Shown here: in pieces, positions 62,271-64,000 of the stretch
Layout of the letters: every line of letters begins with the position of its first letter
Numbering within the stretch: the stretch's first letter is position 1
Origin: Paludibacter sp963678465
GTDB taxonomy: Bacteria; Bacteroidota; Bacteroidia; Bacteroidales; Paludibacteraceae
Reading direction: 5' to 3'
Assembly: GCA_963678465.1 (NCBI GenBank)
Contig: OY782858.1
Span: 2,666,001 to 2,730,000 of the forward strand
DNA: 64,000 nucleotides
The notes under the pieces: model-generated
Databases searched by the model: none
The model's input: the letters and a program-made list of their open reading frames with translations, nothing else
Told to the model about the DNA's origin: nothing
Program-made: the position numbers and the translations under genes

Positions 62271-63425
62271 TTAGAGTACTCCTTTGGTAGAAGGTAATTC
62301 GTATTGATAAATATCTCGTTTCACGGCCATTTTGATTGATTTAGCCAGGGCTTTGAAAATTCCTTCTATTTTGTGATGCTCATTATCGCCTTCAGCTTTA
62401 ATGTTCAGGTTCATTCTGGCAGCGTCGCTCAACGATTTAAAAAAGTGAAGTATCATTTCCGTAGGCAAATCGCCCACATACTCGCGTTTAAATGTTGCAT
62501 CGTAAACCAACCAGGGCCTGCCACCAAAATCAAGCGCTACTGAACACAAACTATCGTCCATTGGCAGGCAGAATCCATACCGCTCAATTCCTCTTTTATC
62601 TCCTAAAGCTTTCGCAAAAGCCTCCCCAAGCGCCAATGCCGTATCTTCGATGGTGTGATGCTCGTCTACCTCAAGGTCGCCGTTCACCCGAATCGTTAAA
62701 TCGCAACCCGAGTGCTTCCCGATTTGCTCCAACATATGATCGAAAAACTTCAAACCGGTGCTGATACTGCATTTGCCGTTTCCATCCAAATTAAGCTCGA
62801 CAAGGATGTCTGTTTCTTTAGTTGTTCTTTTCACCGTCACTTTTCTTTCGCCTGCAAACAAAAATTCAGTAATCCTGTCCCAGCTTGTTGTTTGCAATAC
62901 ACAATAATCAGTCAAGCCTTTGTCAGTCAACACGTTTTCATCGTTGCTCAAAAATATTGCTTTACAGCCAAGATTTTTAGCAAGTTCAACATCTGTAATT
63001 CTGTCGCCAATAACAAACGAACCGGCCAAATCATAAGCATCATCGAAATACGCTGTGAGCATTGCTGTTCCGGGCTTACGGGTAGGTAAATTATCTTCGG
63101 GAAATGAAGTATCGACAAATATTTTATCAAATTCAATTCCTTCTCCTTTCAATATTTGCAAAAATTTGGCCTGTACTACATCGAAATTTTCCTGAGGATA
63201 CACATCGGTACCTAAGCCATCCTGATTTGTAACTAACGCCCATTCGAAATCGAGTTTAGTTCTAATGAAGAACAGGTTACGAATAACTGCCGGTAGAAAC
63301 TCAATCTGCTCCACACTGTCGACCTGAAAAGTAACAGGTGGCTCAATAATTATTGTTCCATCCCGATCAATAAAAAGAACTTTTCTTTTATTTACAGCAT
63401 TATATATTTCCATATCGAATTTCAC
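62271..63425 (-). CDS. hisB: Bifunctional histidinol-phosphatase / imidazoleglycerol-phosphate dehydratase
   Basis: 384 aa fusion. The N-terminal HAD phosphatase (about residues 15-175) has D20-R-D22-GT; the C-terminal dehydratase has FFDHMLEQIGKHSG, DEHHTIEDTA and EHHKIEGIFKALAKS. It catalyses two steps of histidine synthesis. Met1 or Met5 could be the start. TATTTTTG on the minus strand (63460-63453) is a possible -7 element. No other his genes adjoin. Confidence 0.94.
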   Translation of the reverse strand: MKFDMEIYNAVNKRKVLFIDRDGTIIIEPPVTFQVDSVEQIEFLPAVIRNLFFIRTKLDFEWALVTNQDGLGTDVYPQENFDVVQAKFLQILKGEGIEFDKIFVDTSFPEDNLPTRKPGTAMLTAYFDDAYDLAGSFVIGDRITDVELAKNLGCKAIFLSNDENVLTDKGLTDYCVLQTTSWDRITEFLFAGERKVTVKRTTKETDILVELNLDGNGKCSISTGLKFFDHMLEQIGKHSGCDLTIRVNGDLEVDEHHTIEDTALALGEAFAKALGDKRGIERYGFCLPMDDSLCSVALDFGGRPWLVYDATFKREYVGDLPTEMILHFFKSLSDAARMNLNIKAEGDNEHHKIEGIFKALAKSIKMAVKRDIYQYELPSTKGVL

Positions 63426-63620
63426 TTTAGTAATTTATACTTATTGAGCTTACAAAAATAGTTCAATTTTATGTGAAACGAAAATACGGGAAGAAAGAAG
63501 GGTATAAATCTAAAAAATCGAACAAAGGATGGCAGTAATCAAAAATCTGTTCGTACTTTTGTACTTGATTTCTGAACGCATCTTCAAATAGTTAAATTCA
63601 AACAAATCAACAATATAATT

Positions 63621-64000
63621 ATGGAATGGTTTTTTTCGCTACTTAACGATGAGGGCATAGCCCATATTATTTTGCTTTATTCATTTGTAATTGCTATTGG
63701 CGTTATGTTGGGTAAAATTAAGATTTTTGGTATTTCGCTTGGAGTTACTTTTGTGTTGTTTGTTGGGATACTTGTAGGTCATTTTGGATTTACCGTTAAC
63801 GCTGAGGTATTACACTTTATCAGAGAGTTCGGGCTCATTCTGTTTATTTTCTCCATAGGCCTTCAGGTAGGTCCCGGATTTTTCTCTTCATTCAAAAAAG
63901 GAGGAATGAAGCTGAATATGTTGGCAGCATCAGTGGTGCTACTTGGAGCAGCCACTACAATAGGCTTATTTTACGTATTTGGCGGACGCATCCCAATGCC
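63621..64000 (+). CDS. AspT/YidE-type transporter (partial, runs off the right edge)
   Basis: First 126 codons. Starts MEWFFSLLNDEGIAHII, then hydrophobic segments at about residues 14-29, 36-54, 64-83 and 96-114. FGLILFIFSIGLQVGPGFFSSFKKGG is typical of the first repeat of the aspartate-alanine exchanger/YidE family (internally duplicated, often with RCK domains between the repeats, not visible here). TACTTTTG at 63554-63561 is a likely -7 element. Substrate unknown. Confidence 0.75.
   Translation, partial: MEWFFSLLNDEGIAHIILLYSFVIAIGVMLGKIKIFGISLGVTFVLFVGILVGHFGFTVNAEVLHFIREFGLILFIFSIGLQVGPGFFSSFKKGGMKLNMLAASVVLLGAATTIGLFYVFGGRIPM

Overview
The window is a stretch of core chromosome from a Bacteroidota bacterium, most likely of the order Bacteroidales or a close relative such as Marinilabiliales. 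Several features seen in the sequence point there: promoters of the TTG-N19-22-TAnnTTTG type, few Shine-Dalgarno sequences, a GldH lipoprotein, a DUF4270 lipoprotein, an RprXY-like two-component pair, an EF-G2-type elongation factor paralogue, and moderate-to-low GC. I see no insertion sequence, prophage, CRISPR array or rRNA. The only tRNA is tRNA-Leu(CAA).

Layout. 1-3.2 kb: cydDC exporter genes (cydC runs off the left edge) separated by a heptad-phased repeat, then tRNA-Leu. 3.2-6.4 kb: leftward run of an NadR-like kinase, cysE, a THUMP RNA methyltransferase and a DUF3267 membrane protease-like protein. 6.5-10.3 kb: PAP2 phosphatase, NhaA and a secreted C69 dipeptidase. 10.6-21.9 kb: a TonB-dependent receptor followed by the menaquinone cluster menI-menF-menD-menB, menA, menC-menE. 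That cluster is broken twice, by a DUF4256 gene on the opposite strand and by a RhuM-Fic protein. 22-33.8 kb: htpG, ychF, the holB-ricT-gldH-trmB-mrp run, an acyl-CoA synthetase and a free-methionine sulfoxide reductase. 34-41.9 kb: secreted M16 peptidase, EF-G paralogue, dicarboxylate symporter and an LplT-like MFS transporter. 42-48.7 kb: rprXY, mutL, a small membrane protein, manC and an NAD(P)-binding protein. 48.9-55.8 kb: leftward panC-panD-hisH-tgt-lptF/G, divergent from a half-length starch/glycogen synthase gene and a DUF4270 lipoprotein. 55.9-64 kb: der, a cold-shock gene, a methyltransferase-like membrane protein, ung, a C-S lyase, an apparently inactive alkaline-phosphatase-like protein, hisB, and the start of an AspT/YidE-type transporter.

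How it fits together. Menaquinone synthesis, the CydDC exporter of cytochrome bd assembly, NhaA and an AspT-type transporter suit an anaerobe or microaerophile with a quinone-linked respiratory chain. Pantothenate, histidine, cysteine and queuosine genes indicate substantial biosynthetic ability. Most convergent gene pairs are closed by strong shared hairpin terminators.

I did not find a clear new defence or mobile system. The observations I would look at first are: the RhuM-Fic gene lodged between menA and menC; the alkaline-phosphatase-like protein that appears to have lost its nucleophile and most metal ligands; the EF-G paralogue with a rewritten GTPase site; Tgt and MutL lacking their usual metal motifs; the 7-bp-phased repeat array between cydD and cydC; and menF and menD stop codons lying inside dispersed repeats. 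All functional calls come from reading motifs by eye; no database search was possible.
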